DNA of 64,000 bases from a virus: positions 62,001 to 126,000 of the IMG/VR virus record IMGVR_UViG_3300046744_000381; one strand, written 5' to 3'. Positions 52,741 through 62,000 of this stretch are shown here, in pieces; positions within the stretch are counted from its first letter, which is position 1; each line of letters begins with the position of its first letter. A program made the position numbers and the translations under genes. The notes under the pieces were generated by a model. It was not told where the DNA came from and did not search any database. It was given only the letters and a program-made list of their open reading frames with translations.

Positions 52741-53703
52741 ATGACTGACAGCAATAAGTTTGAAGAAATGCTTGAGCATCTTGTTAATGAAGATCGCGAA
52801 AAAGCAGCAGAACTTTTCCACGAAATTGTAGTGGAAAAATCAAGAGATATTTACGAATCATTACTCGAAGATGAAGAAGAAGTAGATGAAACAACTGACG
52901 AAGAAGTTGATGAAGCTACTGACGAAGAAGTCGATGAATCAGATGACGAAGATTTAGACGAAGCAACTGATGAAGAAGTTGACGAAGCTACTGACGAAGA
53001 AGTTGATGAAGCTACTGATGAAGAAGTTGAAGAAGGATTCTTTGATGAACCAGCAGTAGAAGCTGACCCAGCAGACGCTATGATAGGCGACATCGAAATG
53101 CCAGATATGGATATGGACGCCGGCGACGATGAAGCAGGCGACGAAATGGGTATGGACGATGCCGACGGCGACATCGAAGATCGTGTAATGGATCTAGAAG
53201 ATGAATTAGAAGCATTAAAAGCAGAATTTGAATCTATGATGGACGATGAAGCACCAGCAGACGATGAAGCAGGTGACGAAATGCCAATGGATATGGATTC
53301 CGAAGAAGGCGACGACGACGATGCTGAAGAAGAAGCATTTGCATACGAAGCAACTGATGAAGAAGTTGATGAAGCAAGTGACGAAGAAGTAGAAGAGTCA
53401 AAAGTTGCCAAGTCAAACACAGAAGTGATGCGTGAATATACTGATAAAGTAACAGCATCAATGGGTGACAACGGTGCTAATGCAAAATCAGTAGTTGCTG
53501 GTGCAAATAATATGGGCGGATCATCTGCAAATATTGCAAAAGGTGGATCAGCTGATGAAAAAGGTACTGGCGCAAGCGCACCAAAAACAGATACCGCTGG
53601 TAACGTAAACGTTCCTGGTGGAAAAGCTGGGAAAATGAACTCAGCAAAAGCCCCTGCAAAGGGAGACAACGGCGCTAATACTAAATCAACAATTGGCGCT
53701 TAA
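52741..53703 (+). CDS. Very acidic repeat protein, prohead core candidate
   Basis: 320 residues. Residues 51-98 are six tandem octapeptides of the form ATDEEVDE, with two more near 206-220; much of 100-200 is also acidic (MDMDAGDDEAGDEMGMDDAD). A short coiled coil lies at about 145-165 (VMDLEDELEALKAEFESMM). The C-terminal 100 residues are glycine/asparagine/alanine-rich and disordered. It lies between gp20 and gp21 where T4 encodes core proteins 67 and 68, so an internal scaffold or DNA-mimic filler of the prohead is likely. Strong ribosome site, hence abundant. Confidence 0.7.
   Translation: MTDSNKFEEMLEHLVNEDREKAAELFHEIVVEKSRDIYESLLEDEEEVDETTDEEVDEATDEEVDESDDEDLDEATDEEVDEATDEEVDEATDEEVEEGFFDEPAVEADPADAMIGDIEMPDMDMDAGDDEAGDEMGMDDADGDIEDRVMDLEDELEALKAEFESMMDDEAPADDEAGDEMPMDMDSEEGDDDDAEEEAFAYEATDEEVDEASDEEVEESKVAKSNTEVMREYTDKVTASMGDNGANAKSVVAGANNMGGSSANIAKGGSADEKGTGASAPKTDTAGNVNVPGGKAGKMNSAKAPAKGDNGANTKSTIGA
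52891..53034 (+). repeat. Tandem 24-bp coding repeat
   Basis: Six consecutive 24-base units encoding (A/T/S)(T/D)DE(E/D)(V/L)(D/E)E. Units differ mainly at third positions (GAC/GAT, GTT/GTC), so the protein pattern is kept while DNA drifts. Confidence 0.9.
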
Positions 53704-53713
53704 GGACTAAAAG

Positions 53714-54331
53714 ATGAAACACTTAAACGAACATTTGAGTTTCGACCAGGCTAAGATTGTAGTTGAGTCTGCTAATGACGGCAAAGACCTTTTTATGAAA
53801 GGCATTTGTATTCAAGGCGGAGTCAAAAACGCAAATCAGCGTGTTTATCCCGTAAATGAGATTAGCAGGGCTGTCACCACACTCAACGAACAAATTAGTG
53901 GCGGCTACTCAGTGTTAGGCGAAGTAGATCATCCTGAAGGACTTAATATTAACCTAGACCGTGTTAGCCATATGATTAATGAAATGTGGATGGACGGACC
54001 TAATGGTTACGGAAAACTTAAAGTACTACCAACTCCGATGGGACAACTAGTAAAGACAATGCTTGAAAGCGGCGTCAAACTTGGTGTTTCATCGAGAGGT
54101 AGTGGCGAAGTAGACGGCGGCGGAGAAGTCGCCGGATTCGAAATAATAACTGTGGACGTTGTGGCTCAGCCCAGCGCCCCCGGTGCGTATCCAACACCAA
54201 TTTACGAACATTTAATGAACGAAAGAGGCGGATACAAGGCATTTTTAAATTCAAGAGAAGTACAAGGCGACAAAAAGGCACAAAAGTATTTAAAAGAGAG
54301 TCTATTGAATATAATAGACAGGCTCCAATAA
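53714..54331 (+). CDS. gp21: Prohead protease gp21
   Basis: 205 residues. The serine protease triad of the T4 prohead family is visible: H73 in GEVDHPEG, S126/S127 in LGVSSRGSGEV, and D148 in ITVDVVAQPSAPGA. gp21 matures the prohead by cutting scaffold and capsid proteins after short acidic motifs. It is followed by gp22 and gp23 in T4 order. The end of the gene contains AATATAATAGACAG, also present before the acidic core gene. Confidence 0.94.
   Translation: MKHLNEHLSFDQAKIVVESANDGKDLFMKGICIQGGVKNANQRVYPVNEISRAVTTLNEQISGGYSVLGEVDHPEGLNINLDRVSHMINEMWMDGPNGYGKLKVLPTPMGQLVKTMLESGVKLGVSSRGSGEVDGGGEVAGFEIITVDVVAQPSAPGAYPTPIYEHLMNERGGYKAFLNSREVQGDKKAQKYLKESLLNIIDRLQ
54308..54321 (+). repeat. 14-bp repeat shared with 52698-52711
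   Basis: AATATAATAGACAG occurs identically in the last codons of gp21 (36 bases before gp22) and in the noncoding leader at 52698-52711 (42 bases before the acidic gene). It contains TATAAT and could be a shared promoter element. Confidence 0.6.
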
Positions 54332-54344
54332 CGAGGAGAAATTA

Positions 54345-55436
54345 ATGTTAGATGCACTCAAAAATCTCTTCGAAAATGACGCACTATCAGAAGAAGTACG
54401 TTCTGAATTAGAGGAAGCGTGGAACGCAAAAGTTAAAGAAAATCGACTTGAAGTTACTAGTGAACTACGCGAAGAATTTGCTAAAAAGTATGAACACGAT
54501 AAAACTACAATGGTAGAAGCCATTGATAGTCTTGTTACAGAAAAACTAGCAGAAGAAATCGCAGAATTCCAAGACGATCGTAAACAACTAGCAGAAGCAA
54601 AAGCAAAATTTGCTGTTGCTCAGCGTAAAAATGCTAATCTAATGAAATCTTTTGTTTCTGAGCAACTTGCTACAGAAATTAAAGAACTGCACTCCGATCA
54701 AAAAGCAATGGCAGATAAATTTGTTGCTCTAGAAGAGTTTGTAGTAGAATCACTTGCGAAAGAACTTGCAGAATTTTACGAAGACAAAAAAGACTTGGCC
54801 GAAACAAAAGTACGTTTAGTACGTGAAGCCAAAGAACATCTTAGTAGCGTTAAGTCAACGTTTATTAAGAAAAGTGCAGCGTTGGTATCAGAAACAGTAT
54901 CAAAGGGTCTCACAAAAGAGATTTCTTCACTGAAAGAAGATATTGAAGCAGCACGTGAAAATGATTTTGGACGTAAATTATTCGAAGCATTTGCTAACGA
55001 ATATCAACACTCATATCTTAACGAGAAGAGTGAAACTTCTAAACTACTAAGGGTTGTAGGTACTAAAGACCAACAGCTTGCAGAAGCAAAAGAAGCAGCG
55101 TCTAAAGCAATCAAACTTGCAGAAGCACAGGCAGCAGAGAACAAAAAGATCACTGAATCTGTGTCACGCAAAGAAAGTATTGATGGTTTAGTAGCTCCGT
55201 TGAGCATTGACCAGAAAGAAATAATGATGGACTTGTTAGAATCAGTTCAAACAGGAAAATTACAATCACAGTTTGAGAAATACTTACCGGCAGTTATCGA
55301 CGGCAAGAGTCCAACGAAGAAGGCAGTTTTAGCAGAGGCAAAAGAAGTAACAGGCAACAGAACAGAAACAACTGATATAACAGCAAAGGCTGATAGCAAC
55401 GTAGTTGATATCAAGCGTTTAGCTGGTTTGAATTAA
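54345..55436 (+). CDS. gp22: Prohead scaffold protein gp22
   Basis: 363 residues, almost entirely charged helix (MLDALKNLFENDALSEEVRS; LAEEIAEFQDDRKQLAEAKA; LAKELAEFYEDKKDLAETKV), with an internal duplication of the latter segments. A C-terminal conserved block has VAPLSIDQKEIMMDLLESVQ and VDIKRLAGL. gp22 forms the core on which gp23 assembles and is digested by gp21. GAGGAGAA precedes the ATG. Assignment rests on composition, length and position between gp21 and gp23. Confidence 0.9.
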   Translation: MLDALKNLFENDALSEEVRSELEEAWNAKVKENRLEVTSELREEFAKKYEHDKTTMVEAIDSLVTEKLAEEIAEFQDDRKQLAEAKAKFAVAQRKNANLMKSFVSEQLATEIKELHSDQKAMADKFVALEEFVVESLAKELAEFYEDKKDLAETKVRLVREAKEHLSSVKSTFIKKSAALVSETVSKGLTKEISSLKEDIEAARENDFGRKLFEAFANEYQHSYLNEKSETSKLLRVVGTKDQQLAEAKEAASKAIKLAEAQAAENKKITESVSRKESIDGLVAPLSIDQKEIMMDLLESVQTGKLQSQFEKYLPAVIDGKSPTKKAVLAEAKEVTGNRTETTDITAKADSNVVDIKRLAGLN

Positions 55437-55446
55437 GGAGATAACA

Positions 55447-56616
55447 ATGTCAGAACTATTAGAAAGTCGCTGGCAAGAGACTAAAACAGCACTTCTTGAA
55501 GGCCTAAATGGCAATAAGAAAGCAGTTATGGCGTCAACACTTGAGAATACACGCAAGTATTTGGCTGAGACTGCAGGTGCTGGAGCTACCTCTGCCGGCA
55601 ATATCGCAACACTTAACCGTGTGATCCTACCAGTGATCAGACGTGTTATGCCAACAGTGATTGCAAACGAAATCGTTGGTGTTCAGCCAATGACAGGTCC
55701 AGTGGGTCAAATCCACACATTGAGAGTACGTTACTCTGATACAGCAGGCTCAGGCGCAAGCGGAGCAACAGCTGGAGAAGAAGCACTTTCACCATTCAAA
55801 ATTGCTGAAGCATATTCTGGTGCAACCAGTGGTAAAGCAGCAGCAACAGCAGCTCTAGAAGGTGCAGCTGGTAATAAACTTAGCATTCAGATCTTGAAAC
55901 AGACTGTTGAAGCTAAATCACGTAAGTTATCAGCACGTTGGACATTTGAAGCGGCACAAGACGCTCAAAGCCAGCACGGTATCGATGTAGAAGCAGAAAT
56001 TATGGCAGCACTTGCTCAAGAAATTACTGCAGAAATCGATCAAGAGGTCCTAGGATCACTTGCTTCTTTAGCAGGAACAGGTACAGACACTTATAACCAA
56101 GCAGCAGTATCTGGTACAGCTACATTTGTTGGCGACGAACACGCAGCTTTAGCAGTTCTAGTTAACAGAGCAGCAAACAGAATTGCACAGAGAACACGTA
56201 GAGGCGCAGGTAACTGGGCTGTTGTTTCTCCAGCAATTTTGACTGTACTTCAGTCAGCAACAACTTCAGCGTTCGCAAGAACAACTGAAGGTACTTTTGA
56301 AGCACCAACAAATACTAAAATGGTTGGTACTTTGAACGGTGCAATGAAAATCTACGTAAACACATATGCAGCAGATGATGATGTATTAGTTGGATACAAA
56401 GGTTCTTCAGAATCAGACGCAGCAGCGTTCTACTGCCCATACATTCCGTTAATGAGTAGTGGCGTTGTACTTGACCCAACATCATTTGAGCCAGTCGTAT
56501 CATTTATGACTCGTTATGGATATGTTGAGTTGTCAAACACAGCTTCGTCTCTTGGTAACGCAGCTGACTACGTAGAGAAAGTTGAAGTGAACACAGGTAA
56601 CTTGAGTTTCTCATAA
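55447..56616 (+). CDS. gp23: Major capsid protein gp23
   Basis: 389 residues, short compared with T4 (521). Typical sections: TSAGNIATLNRVILPVIRRV, IVGVQPMTGPVGQIHTLRVR, VEAKSRKLSARWTFEAAQDA, IAQRTRRGAGNWAVVSPAIL, DVLVGYKGSSESDAAAFYCP and EPVVSFMTRYGYVELSNT. It forms the HK97-fold shell. The shortness suggests that the T4 insertion domain is absent. The N-terminal 40-50 residues are probably removed by gp21. Strong ribosome site AAGGAGATAACAATG and a terminator just after the gene. Confidence 0.96.
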   Translation: MSELLESRWQETKTALLEGLNGNKKAVMASTLENTRKYLAETAGAGATSAGNIATLNRVILPVIRRVMPTVIANEIVGVQPMTGPVGQIHTLRVRYSDTAGSGASGATAGEEALSPFKIAEAYSGATSGKAAATAALEGAAGNKLSIQILKQTVEAKSRKLSARWTFEAAQDAQSQHGIDVEAEIMAALAQEITAEIDQEVLGSLASLAGTGTDTYNQAAVSGTATFVGDEHAALAVLVNRAANRIAQRTRRGAGNWAVVSPAILTVLQSATTSAFARTTEGTFEAPTNTKMVGTLNGAMKIYVNTYAADDDVLVGYKGSSESDAAAFYCPYIPLMSSGVVLDPTSFEPVVSFMTRYGYVELSNTASSLGNAADYVEKVEVNTGNLSFS

Positions 56617-56637
56617 GCTAAACTTTACAAGTTCAAA

Positions 56638-56661
56638 ATAGGCCCTACGGGGCCTATTTTT
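56638..56661 (+). terminator. Rho-independent terminator after gp23
   Basis: ATAGGCCC-TACG-GGGCCTAT, an eight-pair stem with four-base loop, followed by TTTTTA. Ends the head-gene transcript. Confidence 0.92.
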
Positions 56662-56665
56662 ATGA

Positions 56666-56672
56666 GTAAATA
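56666..56672 (+). promoter_or_regulatory. Late promoter motif
   Basis: GTAAATA followed by CCC, just after the gp23 terminator and 18 bases before the ATG at 56691; AAGGAG lies between. Confidence 0.55.
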
Positions 56673-56690
56673 CCCACAAGGAGTAATATA

Positions 56691-56885
56691 ATGATATACA
56701 AAGGTCAGGTTTATAAGTTTACAGGTAAATGGGGTGTTGTACGTCCAGATGCATTTGGTCAAGTACGTGTTGACGTACTGTTTGATAAAAATCAACATAA
56801 ACTAATTATTGGTGATCGTGTTGAATATGAACAAATTGAAAAAAATAATAGAAGATATGCAGAAAATATTGTAAAAATAGGTTGA
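56691..56885 (+). CDS. Small cold-shock-like (OB-fold) protein
   Basis: 64 residues. GKWGVVRPDAFGQVRVDVLF, LIIGDRVEYEQIE and AENIVKIG follow the strand order and spacing of cold-shock domains (GxVxW, DVFV, GxxVxFE, AxNV), though the RNP aromatic residues are only partly present. Likely binds single-stranded RNA or DNA. AAGGAG precedes the ATG. Its stop TGA overlaps the -35 box of the next promoter. Confidence 0.65.
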   Translation: MIYKGQVYKFTGKWGVVRPDAFGQVRVDVLFDKNQHKLIIGDRVEYEQIEKNNRRYAENIVKIG

Positions 56886-56909
56886 CTTTTATTTTGTATA
56901 TGCTATATT
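56882..56909 (+). promoter_or_regulatory. Sigma70-type promoter for a small RNA
   Basis: TTGACT (56882-56887), 16-base spacer, TATATT (56904-56909). Transcription expected from about 56916 into a region with no reading frame. Confidence 0.7.
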
Positions 56910-56915
56910 AAGTAC

Positions 56916-57160
56916 ATAACAAAGACGACGGTCCTAGTTAGATAGTGCAAGGAAGAGAGATAGCAGGTCTCAAACTTGGCTAGTAGTTGTAGTGACAGCG
57001 TATGAGCGTGGAGACACGAAGATGCGACTTTAAACGTAACTGTTTGATACTAGGCTCTTGGTGATTTAGCAGAACAGACTGCAAAGCCGGGTTGTTGGTA
57101 TTCTGAAGTCCAACCTATCAACATTATAGAAAAAGGTCTACTTCGGTGGGCCTTTTTTTA
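56916..57160 (+). ncRNA. Free-standing small RNA candidate, about 245 nt
   Basis: Bounded by a sigma70-type promoter and a strong intrinsic terminator, with no gene-sized frame inside. Possible pairings: CCTAGT near 56934 with ACTAGG near 57050 (long range), GCAG/CTGC near 57070-57085, GTTGG/CCAAC near 57094-57115, then the terminator hairpin. I do not recognise it as tmRNA, RNase P RNA, 6S RNA or a tRNA. It looks richer in G and C than neighbouring genes. T4 encodes stable RNAs of unknown function; relation to them cannot be shown here. Confidence 0.65.
57131..57159 (+). terminator. Rho-independent terminator of the small RNA
   Basis: AAGGTCTAC-TTCG-GTGGGCCTT with a UUCG tetraloop (57142-57145) and a TTTTTTT tail. 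Confidence 0.93.
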
Positions 57161-57190
57161 CGAACATTATAACCCATTTTTTCGAAAAGG

Positions 57191-57291
57191 ATAAATACTA
57201 TTGTCAGATAGTATGCCGCAAGGCGGACTTATGCTGTACCCGCAGCGTAGCTCATAGAACGGGCATCGGACTTCTAAACAGGAGAAAACAA
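57191..57291 (+). promoter_or_regulatory. Late promoter and structured leader
   Basis: ATAAATAC at 57191-57198, then a leader of about 90 bases with small hairpins: TACTAT/ATAGTA (about 57197-57214), CCGC/GCGG (about 57217-57227) and GCTG/CAGC. AGGAGAAAA precedes the ATG at 57292. Nothing coding is visible in it. Confidence 0.6.
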
Positions 57292-57642
57292 ATGGGAAGA
57301 CCTATTAATAAAAGAAACTTTGGCGCTACTGGAGCCACCACACCAACAATACCAGTTAGATATCACAACGGATCATCAAGTGTAGAAGGTTACATTGTGA
57401 ATCAAAAAGGTACAAACAAATTTACAGTAACAACTAACGGTTCTGATACATTCGTATGCAGACTTGTTAATGAAGTTGCTCCAAATGCAGCAGCAGAAAT
57501 GTCATTAGTTGGCTTAGCAGGCAGTCCTGTTATTCTGAAGAAACTATTCAACAGAACAGCAGTTGATTGGGACGGTAACCGTTATACTTGGACTACTGAG
57601 GACGACTCTACCGAATCATTGTTAAGACTGACAGCCATTTAA
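57292..57642 (+). CDS. Small structural protein
   Basis: 116 residues, beta-rich. MGRPINKRNFGATGATT at the start, then VRYHNGSSSVEGYIVNQKGT and DWDGNRYTWTTEDDSTESL. Proteins with this opening are common in marine myovirus virions, with no assigned job. Late promoter upstream; 11 bases before the next gene. Confidence 0.7.
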   Translation: MGRPINKRNFGATGATTPTIPVRYHNGSSSVEGYIVNQKGTNKFTVTTNGSDTFVCRLVNEVAPNAAAEMSLVGLAGSPVILKKLFNRTAVDWDGNRYTWTTEDDSTESLLRLTAI

Positions 57643-57653
57643 GGAGTTTCTAA

Positions 57654-58673
57654 ATGGCTCAACGTATCAATAGAATCGGCGCAGATTCTTATGTAATCAA
57701 AGTAGATAATGGCGGAAGCATTGAATTAGATGTAGGACCAGCAGGTGCTGTCACAGTAACCGGTGATCTTGCAGTTCAAGGTGAAAGCACATCTATTGGA
57801 TCTAGTGATCTTGTAGTTGAAGATAATACTATTACTGTCAACGCAGGTGAAACAGGCAGCGGAGTTACATTAAACACAGCCGGTTTAATTGTTGAGCGTG
57901 GAATCGCAAATGATGCTTACTTCTTCTGGGACGAAAGAGTACAAAGTATTAGTGGCGGAATAGCTCGTCAAGGTAGTTGGATATTACAAGACTCAACTAA
58001 TGCTATTAACGGATTAGTTGCATCTAGTATTAGACCAGATACTATAGGAAGTAACAATTTAACTTTACTAGCTGAAGGTACAGGTATTGTTACAGTTACA
58101 GGTACCACTGATTACGAAAAGCAAGTGTATGACTACACAGGCGATGACATTACTACTAATGCCAGTAATCCAACAAAATTAGTTTTACCAAACGACGATG
58201 ACGCATTAGTATCGGCTAGATTACTTGAAGACTTTGTAAGAGGATACACAACACAAAACTTACAAACAGGTATTTCAAAAGGCGATACTACACCTACTAG
58301 TGTAAAAACTTTTGACTTTGAAGTTGATTCATCAACAAGTAGAATTGAATTTAAAATCGATGACAATTTGTTAGCAACAATGTTTGAGAATCGCTTAGAA
58401 ATTGGCAATATTAAAATTACTGCTAATTCTATTACATCTAGCGATGTTAATGGCGATGTTGTTCTTGCAGGAGCAGGTACTGGCGGTGTTAGATTAGATA
58501 CTGCTACTACTATCAAAAAATTAGCAGACCCAGTTGTACCAACTGATGGAGTTTCGTTATATAGTAAACCATTAGCAGATGGAGGAACAGGTATATTTTT
58601 TGTAAATGAAGATACAACTCAAGACGAACTAGCAAGTCGGAACAAAGCACTACTTTTCAGTATAATATTTTAA
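57654..58673 (+). CDS. Fibre-like structural protein
   Basis: 339 residues. MAQRINRIGADSYVIKVDNG, then VTVTGDLAVQGESTSIGSSD, LVVEDNTITVNAGETGSGV and AYFFWDERVQ: beta-solenoid style repeats seen in marine phage fibres and similar to the start of the giant fibre at 59017. It is likely a virion component. Preceded by AAGGAG. Confidence 0.7.
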   Translation: MAQRINRIGADSYVIKVDNGGSIELDVGPAGAVTVTGDLAVQGESTSIGSSDLVVEDNTITVNAGETGSGVTLNTAGLIVERGIANDAYFFWDERVQSISGGIARQGSWILQDSTNAINGLVASSIRPDTIGSNNLTLLAEGTGIVTVTGTTDYEKQVYDYTGDDITTNASNPTKLVLPNDDDALVSARLLEDFVRGYTTQNLQTGISKGDTTPTSVKTFDFEVDSSTSRIEFKIDDNLLATMFENRLEIGNIKITANSITSSDVNGDVVLAGAGTGGVRLDTATTIKKLADPVVPTDGVSLYSKPLADGGTGIFFVNEDTTQDELASRNKALLFSIIF

Positions 58674-58683
58674 AGGAACAGAA

Positions 58684-59016
58684 ATGGCAATAGTAAACGC
58701 ACAAATAGCAAGCACAGATACAATATTAATTACTGTCCCAGCAGCTAAGAAATATGCTATAACTACAGTTCTAGTGTGTAACAACCAGTTTGATGACTCT
58801 AGTGGTGCAAATGATACAACATTTGATATGCACGTTATACCAGCTGGTCAAAGTAAAACACTTAGAAATTTAGTTTTAAATGACTTAAAAGTTGCAGCGG
58901 CAGATACATTTACATTTAATGTAGAAAGATTGATTTTAGAGGCAGATGACAGATTAGTGTTTGTAGGTGCTAACCCACAAAATTTAAGTGTTACAGTAAG
59001 TTATTTGGAAGTATAA
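58684..59016 (+). CDS. Small structural protein
   Basis: 110 residues with a beta-sandwich look (TILITVPAAKKYAITTVLVC, FTFNVERLILEADDRLVF). No catalytic motif. AAAGGAAC precedes the ATG, and the next gene's ATG follows its stop directly. Probably a partner of the long fibre. Confidence 0.65.
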   Translation: MAIVNAQIASTDTILITVPAAKKYAITTVLVCNNQFDDSSGANDTTFDMHVIPAGQSKTLRNLVLNDLKVAAADTFTFNVERLILEADDRLVFVGANPQNLSVTVSYLEV

Positions 59017-62000
59017 ATGGATTATTTTAAGAGACAGTCGTTACATAGCAGGTTAATAGGAGACACTAGTGTAACATTAACAGCAGATGGCGAAGTCTTA
59101 ATCGAACCAAGCGGTCGCAAGGTTACGATTGACGGCGACTTAGTTGTTACAGGAAACGCAAGCGGTTCTGAAGTTACTGACATACTTTATGTTACCCAAG
59201 ACGGTAATGATTTAAATGACGGTAAAAGTTTAGGACCAGACGGAGCGAAAGCAACAATTAAAAGTGCTGTCGCTTCATCAAGCCCGGGTACTACAATTCT
59301 TGTAGGACCAGGAGATTTCTATGAATCAAATCCAATAACTCTACCAGATTTTGTTACTATTAGAGGTACTGGTGATTTAAGAAATACTAGAATTTTCCCA
59401 AGAAATAATACGCAAACTATTTTCTATATGGGAAATGGTTGTTACTTACACGAACTTACTATGAGAGGGTTAAGATATCCAGGATGGTGTGCTGAAATAC
59501 GAGAAGGCGCACTTGTAACAACATCACCATATATACAAAACTGTACAAATATGAATGGTCCTTGGTTGAATGACGGCACAGAATTTATTCCATTCGAAAC
59601 AGTGCAGATACCAGGAATTGAACCTGGTGCTAAACCATTAATGGTTGAAGATTATCCTGCTTTACCTTCTGGCAAACAAGTTAATGACACAGGCGGCGGT
59701 GGCGGCCTATATGTTGACGGTAATCAATATGATCCTGCATCACTTGTGTTTAGTTTTGTTGCAGATGCATTTACACAAATTGCACAAGGCGGAGTTGGCT
59801 TTTGGATTGATAATTTTGGTTACACACAAATTGTTAGTTGTTTCTCAGTATTCTGTAGTGTTGGTTTTAAAACCACACGAGGCGGCTATCTATCTATTTC
59901 AAACTCTGTAAGTGACTTTGGATTAAAAGGTATTGAAGCAGACGGATTCTATCCACAAGCATATACAACTGCCAGACCACAGCAAGATTATTTTAGTACT
60001 GTTGCAAGTGTTACAATTAATACACCTGGTGCAAATTATACTTCTGCTCCTACTGTTGTAATAGAAGGACCATCAAAAGTTGGAGGCGTAACAGCGACTG
60101 CCACTGCATCAATAGACACTACTTCAGGAAAACTAGCTGCTGTTACAATACAACAAGCAGGTAGCGGTTATACTAGTGTCCCTTTAATTTCATTTAGTGG
60201 AGGCGGAGCAACTGCTCAAGCCACAGGCACAATTAATCTTGCCTCTAATGTCACAGTAACCCTAAACAGTTTAAGAGACAAACCACAAACAGGTAGTATA
60301 ATTAAATTTGAAGGTGACCCTCTTTATTATTATATTACTGGAACTAATCAAATTAATCCACCTTTTGTTTATGATGAGGTAGTATGTAGAAGAGATTTAC
60401 GTAGGATTATTGACGCTGTCACTGCTGATATTGTTTTAGGCACAAGTTATCAATCACAAGCAGCAGCAACAAGTTACTTGAGAGCAACATCAAGTAAAGT
60501 ATTATCAGATCAATTGGCACCAACTGTTTTTGGTATTGAATCGGCTAGAGACGGAATGAAGGCCGAAACTACTAATCTAGCAATGGAAGAGCAAATTGAT
60601 TATTTGTTTAACATAATTACAAGCACAATTAATGAAGGGGACAGTAGTGTACAGCCCGATAATCAAAATGATATTGCTAATACACTAAACGATCTGAATA
60701 CTATCGACCCTGCAAGAATTGCTGCAAAAAATAATGTTTTAGAAAATAGAGAGTTTATAGTAGAAGAAGTTGCAGCATATGTTAATGATCAGTTTACTGA
60801 ACTAAGTTATAACCAAGCTGATTATACTAGTGATATGACAACACTTATTAATGGTATTCAAATGTTTGCAGCGTTAGAAAGTAACCAGCAAATTATTAGA
60901 CTTGCTCAAGAATACGAAGTACGCACTAGATTCAAACCAATGTTGTTGTCTAGTTTTAGATTCCTAAGCGAAAAATTTGAAGCACTAGCCGAAGTACAAG
61001 CAAGTACAATTGCATTAACAAATGTTAAAGAAGGCTTCAACCAGTTTATGAATATTATTGATGATGGTGATAGTTCGGCAAATGTAATTGTATTTCCTGA
61101 ACACGCAGGAGTTGATAGCAATAGAGCAGATGCTAAAGATCAATTACAAGCAAACAAAAACTTTTTGACAACAGAATTTACAACTTTTCTAGCAGCAGAA
61201 GCTCCAGGATTTAGTTTTGATGTGGATAATTACAAATTAGATTTTGAAAGAATAATCGATGCTATGACCTTTGACGTCCTGTACAACGGTAATAGTAGTA
61301 CAGTTTTAGAAGCTAGATATTATTTTGATAATGGTGCAGACGGAACTTTATTTTCAGATTTAACACCTAATGATAGAAATGCTATCGTACAATCATATGC
61401 ACGTATGAGATTTGTAATAGGTAGAGTAGCTAGAGGTTTAGCTGTAACAGCTACAACCGGTAATGGCGTTAGTCAAGATTTTACAAGCAACAATGCAACA
61501 CAGAGTGAAGCTGATTTTCTAGATACATTATTGTTTAACATTGAAGATATGATAGATAATGTAACACTAGATAGATTGCCTTCAACTTTAACATATCCAA
61601 CATACGGGGACGAACCTGCGTTACAGGTAGATGCTGCAAATATTATTGAAGCTAGACGTAACGGTTTTATTACTGATGCTATATCATATAATTTAGCAAA
61701 TAATCCAACACTTACATACAATCAAGATAAATGTAAAAGAGATATCGGTTACTTGGTTGATGGAATTAATCGTGACATACTATTAGGTACTAATCATAAT
61801 AGTATACAGGCAGCTACAGCATATAAACGTGCAAATGTTGCATATCTAAATTCAGAACAAAAACCAGCTACAATTCTTTCATTAAAATATGCAAAAACAT
61901 TAGGAATAGCAGCAGTTACAACTAATGATTTAATCAGAGACGATGTTTCAGCAAAATGGGATATAATTCTTGATATTATAGAATTTGATCAATTACCTAG

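Noticed and set aside
52891-53034. Tandem 24-bp units as a CRISPR-like or iteron array
   Set aside because: The units are in frame, contiguous without spacers and vary at third positions, so they are a coding repeat.
57230-57285. tRNA-like stretch (GTAGCTCA ... ACTTCTAAA) before the gene at 57292
   Set aside because: It recalls a D-arm and an anticodon loop, but the anticodon stem does not pair and there is no T-arm before the next ATG.
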